This document shows positions 62,672-64,000 of a stretch of DNA of 64,000 bases, piece after piece. Numbering within the stretch: the first letter of the stretch is position 1; every line of letters begins with the position of its first letter. A model generated the notes under the pieces. It was given only the letters and a program-made list of their open reading frames with translations, had not been told where the DNA came from and did not search any database. The stretch is from an uncultured Porphyromonadaceae bacterium (GTDB taxonomy: Bacteria > Bacteroidota > Bacteroidia > Bacteroidales > Muribaculaceae): the NCBI GenBank assembly GCA_902495245.1, contig CABUWI010000006.1:1-64000 (forward strand), given 5' to 3'. A program made the translations under genes and the position numbers.

Positions 62672-62969
62672 AGGCAGCGTGAGTTATTGGTTTGACATCA
62701 GGTTTGTTGATTTCCAGTGGCTGTATATGCTCGACCTTCACAAGACGCCCGGAGTGACCCAGCCCGATTTTATAGCAGGCATGACCGAACACGAAGAAGG
62801 CGATTAGGACGAAGGCGCAGAGCATGATGGTTACGACCATAAGCCGCTGTTTGTGAGAAAGACCGTCGCAAAGTCTCCTCAGCTTTGTCGAGAGTTTCCC
62901 TTTCGGGGCGTGCCACACCTTATTATATACGGTGTCTCTCGCGGCACGGAGATTTGAAAATACATTCAT
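62640..62969 (-). CDS. traL: Conjugative transfer protein TraL-like (DUF3989)
   Basis: 109 aa, basic, with one membrane helix (about residues 44-66, LMVVTIMLCAFVLIAFFVFG). Its position between traK and traM matches TraL of Bacteroides elements, and overlaps of 4 and 32 bases with neighbours support it. Confidence 0.75.
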   Translation of the reverse strand: MNVFSNLRAARDTVYNKVWHAPKGKLSTKLRRLCDGLSHKQRLMVVTIMLCAFVLIAFFVFGHACYKIGLGHSGRLVKVEHIQPLEINKPDVKPITHAAYDNAGMESED

Positions 62970-63589
62970 CGTTTGGTAGTGATTATATCCTTGTTTTCAA
63001 GGATGTTGAAACCTTCAATAATAAATCCGTTGGGATTGTCGTCGGAGCGCGATACATTTGACAGACGGCATACCGTTATCAATGTGCGCTCCGTCATATT
63101 GGACTCGCGGATAATCATCTGGCGCGCGTATGTCCTGGCGGTATAGGGATATGTGTTGAAATCGCATACCACGCTGTCAACCTGCACGACCTGATTGATA
63201 TTTCCGGCAATGATACGGTTGTAGTAACCTTTCTCCGAGAAATCGGTATAATAGTTGTATGCCGACTTGTCGCTGAGTATCAGCGCACGGTTGATGTTAT
63301 GCTCGATGGCTGACTTATCCGGTGAGAGGTTGAAAAACAGTTCATGGAAGCGTCGCACGTGTTCCCGTGCCTCCGCCGGACGGTTCTGACTCATGTCCTG
63401 CGACAAGGCAAGCATAAGCGACTTGCCGTTGTCAAGGACATAGATTTTCTCACGCTGCTTCTCGGCGAAATTGAACACCATTATCATGGCTACCGACACC
63501 ACAACGGCACACATCGCAACGAACACGATACCGAAAAGGCGTATCTGGCGGAACGATGTTTCGATATTCCTTAATGATTTGAACTCCAT
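62966..63589 (-). CDS. traK: Conjugative transfer protein TraK
   Basis: 207 aa from ATG 63589 (MEFKSLRNIETSFRQIR, the usual TraK opening); 63595 adds two residues. One membrane helix (about residues 19-42) is followed by a VirB8-like periplasmic domain (RFHELFFNLSPDKSAIEHNI). It is conserved as the assembly factor of the channel. The upstream gene's reading frame extends 140 bases into it. Confidence 0.87.
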   Translation of the reverse strand: MEFKSLRNIETSFRQIRLFGIVFVAMCAVVVSVAMIMVFNFAEKQREKIYVLDNGKSLMLALSQDMSQNRPAEAREHVRRFHELFFNLSPDKSAIEHNINRALILSDKSAYNYYTDFSEKGYYNRIIAGNINQVVQVDSVVCDFNTYPYTARTYARQMIIRESNMTERTLITVCRLSNVSRSDDNPNGFIIEGFNILENKDIITTKR

Positions 63590-64000
63590 AGACATGATTA
63601 TTTGAGTAGTTTACCGGCCCGACCTGCCACATTGCCCGCAACTTTTGGAGTTGCTGTTTGAGGGGTTCAATCGAGCCAGTAATGCCAAACTTATCGGCGA
63701 GTGCTTGATATGATATTGCGCTCTTGCTCCTCCCATCCCAATACACAAAGAATATCTCCGTCCATCTTTCCCCAAACTGCTCGGTCAACACCTCCCGCAT
63801 TGCCGCCAGAGCATTTGTAATGTCGGCGTCCTTGGCAACTTCATCCTCTGTCTGGTCGATGATTGTGTGGTTATCCCAAAAATCCCTGACCGTTTCCTTA
63901 CCCCTCCGACGGTGCTGATTCTGGCGCATCTGGTAATGCCATTTGAGGGCGAGGAAGAAATAATTTTTGATGTTGTCGATTTCGCGGTTGTTCTTGACGA
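63450..64000 (-). CDS. Partial gene, sigma-factor-like DNA-binding protein (5' end outside window)
   Basis: The open frame enters from the right edge (VKNNREIDNIKNYFFLALKW) and continues DFWDNHTIIDQTEDEV, FGERWTEIFFVYWDGRSKS, ISYQALADKFGITGSIEPLK, which reads like a sigma-70-type region 2/4 with a helix-turn-helix. The frame runs on past traK's start to a stop at 63450, an unusually large overlap, so a lost stop or frameshift is possible and the true end may be near 63610. TraJ would be expected here. Confidence 0.5.
   Translation of the reverse strand, partial: VKNNREIDNIKNYFFLALKWHYQMRQNQHRRRGKETVRDFWDNHTIIDQTEDEVAKDADITNALAAMREVLTEQFGERWTEIFFVYWDGRSKSAISYQALADKFGITGSIEPLKQQLQKLRAMWQVGPVNYSNNHVYGVQIIKEYRNIVPPDTPFRYRVRCDVCRCGVGSHDNGVQFRREAA

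Overview
The window looks like a chromosome segment of a gut Bacteroidales bacterium, most likely Muribaculaceae-like. Promoters have the Bacteroidetes form (-33 TTG/TTTG, about 19-20 nt, -7 TAnnTTTG). There are DUF4293, BspA-type leucine-rich repeat and PcfK/PcfJ proteins, a Bacteroidetes-type tra operon, and secreted proteins ending in a short 'NLQG.RV' tail. The genus is an inference.

Region 1 (1-36,140) is GC-rich and mostly housekeeping. A divergent promoter at the left edge probably drives an rRNA operon outside the window. Next come aspartokinase, SppA, LpxK, purine nucleoside phosphorylase, ThiL, NfeD, an SPFH protein and a CotH-like protein, then a glycogen/alpha-glucan trio (debranching enzyme, GT4/5-type synthase, GH57 with a Lys/Ala tail). 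A DUF4143 ATPase lies under a 40-bp-period promoter repeat. A tightly packed glnS-TPR-SPOR-folE-DUF4293-GT2-M18 operon follows, then a BspA-like surface protein, Bcp, tRNA-Arg(ACG), a GH2 beta-galactosidase, an Lrp regulator, a predicted pseudokinase, a GNAT protein, a flavodoxin-fold reductase, a cupin and an HxlR regulator. Around 25.6-26.4 kb there is an unexplained, strongly structured transcript of about 300 nt and a cluster of REP/BIME-like palindromes with copies elsewhere in the window.

Region 2 (36.1-53.5 kb) is AT-rich accessory DNA. Two near-identical transcription units of about 135 nt with tRNA-like ends and CCA (36.25-36.38 and 43.71-43.84 kb), plus a third 20-bp core at 39.64 kb, bracket two modules. 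One carries a Fic protein plus a PD-(D/E)XK protein. The other carries a lipoprotein, a LuxR regulator and an integrase broken by one stop codon. A third module holds a MqsR-like/Panacea toxin-antitoxin pair, a PtuA/PtuB (Septu-like) pair and a second Fic gene with different downstream cargo. Both Fic proteins (about 97% identical) appear to carry an AbiEi-like N-terminal domain. Both share a palindromic promoter region, and a third relic of that region remains at 53.03 kb. This repeated 'Fic head gene plus swappable cargo' layout is the best candidate here for an undescribed system.

Region 3 (53.7-64 kb) is part of a conjugative element. It has a small membrane protein, PcfK, PcfJ and DUF3873, a nuclease-metallopeptidase fusion cargo gene, and on the minus strand traK-L-M-N-O, a primase-domain paralogue, traP, traQ and lysozyme. 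The element runs off the right edge.
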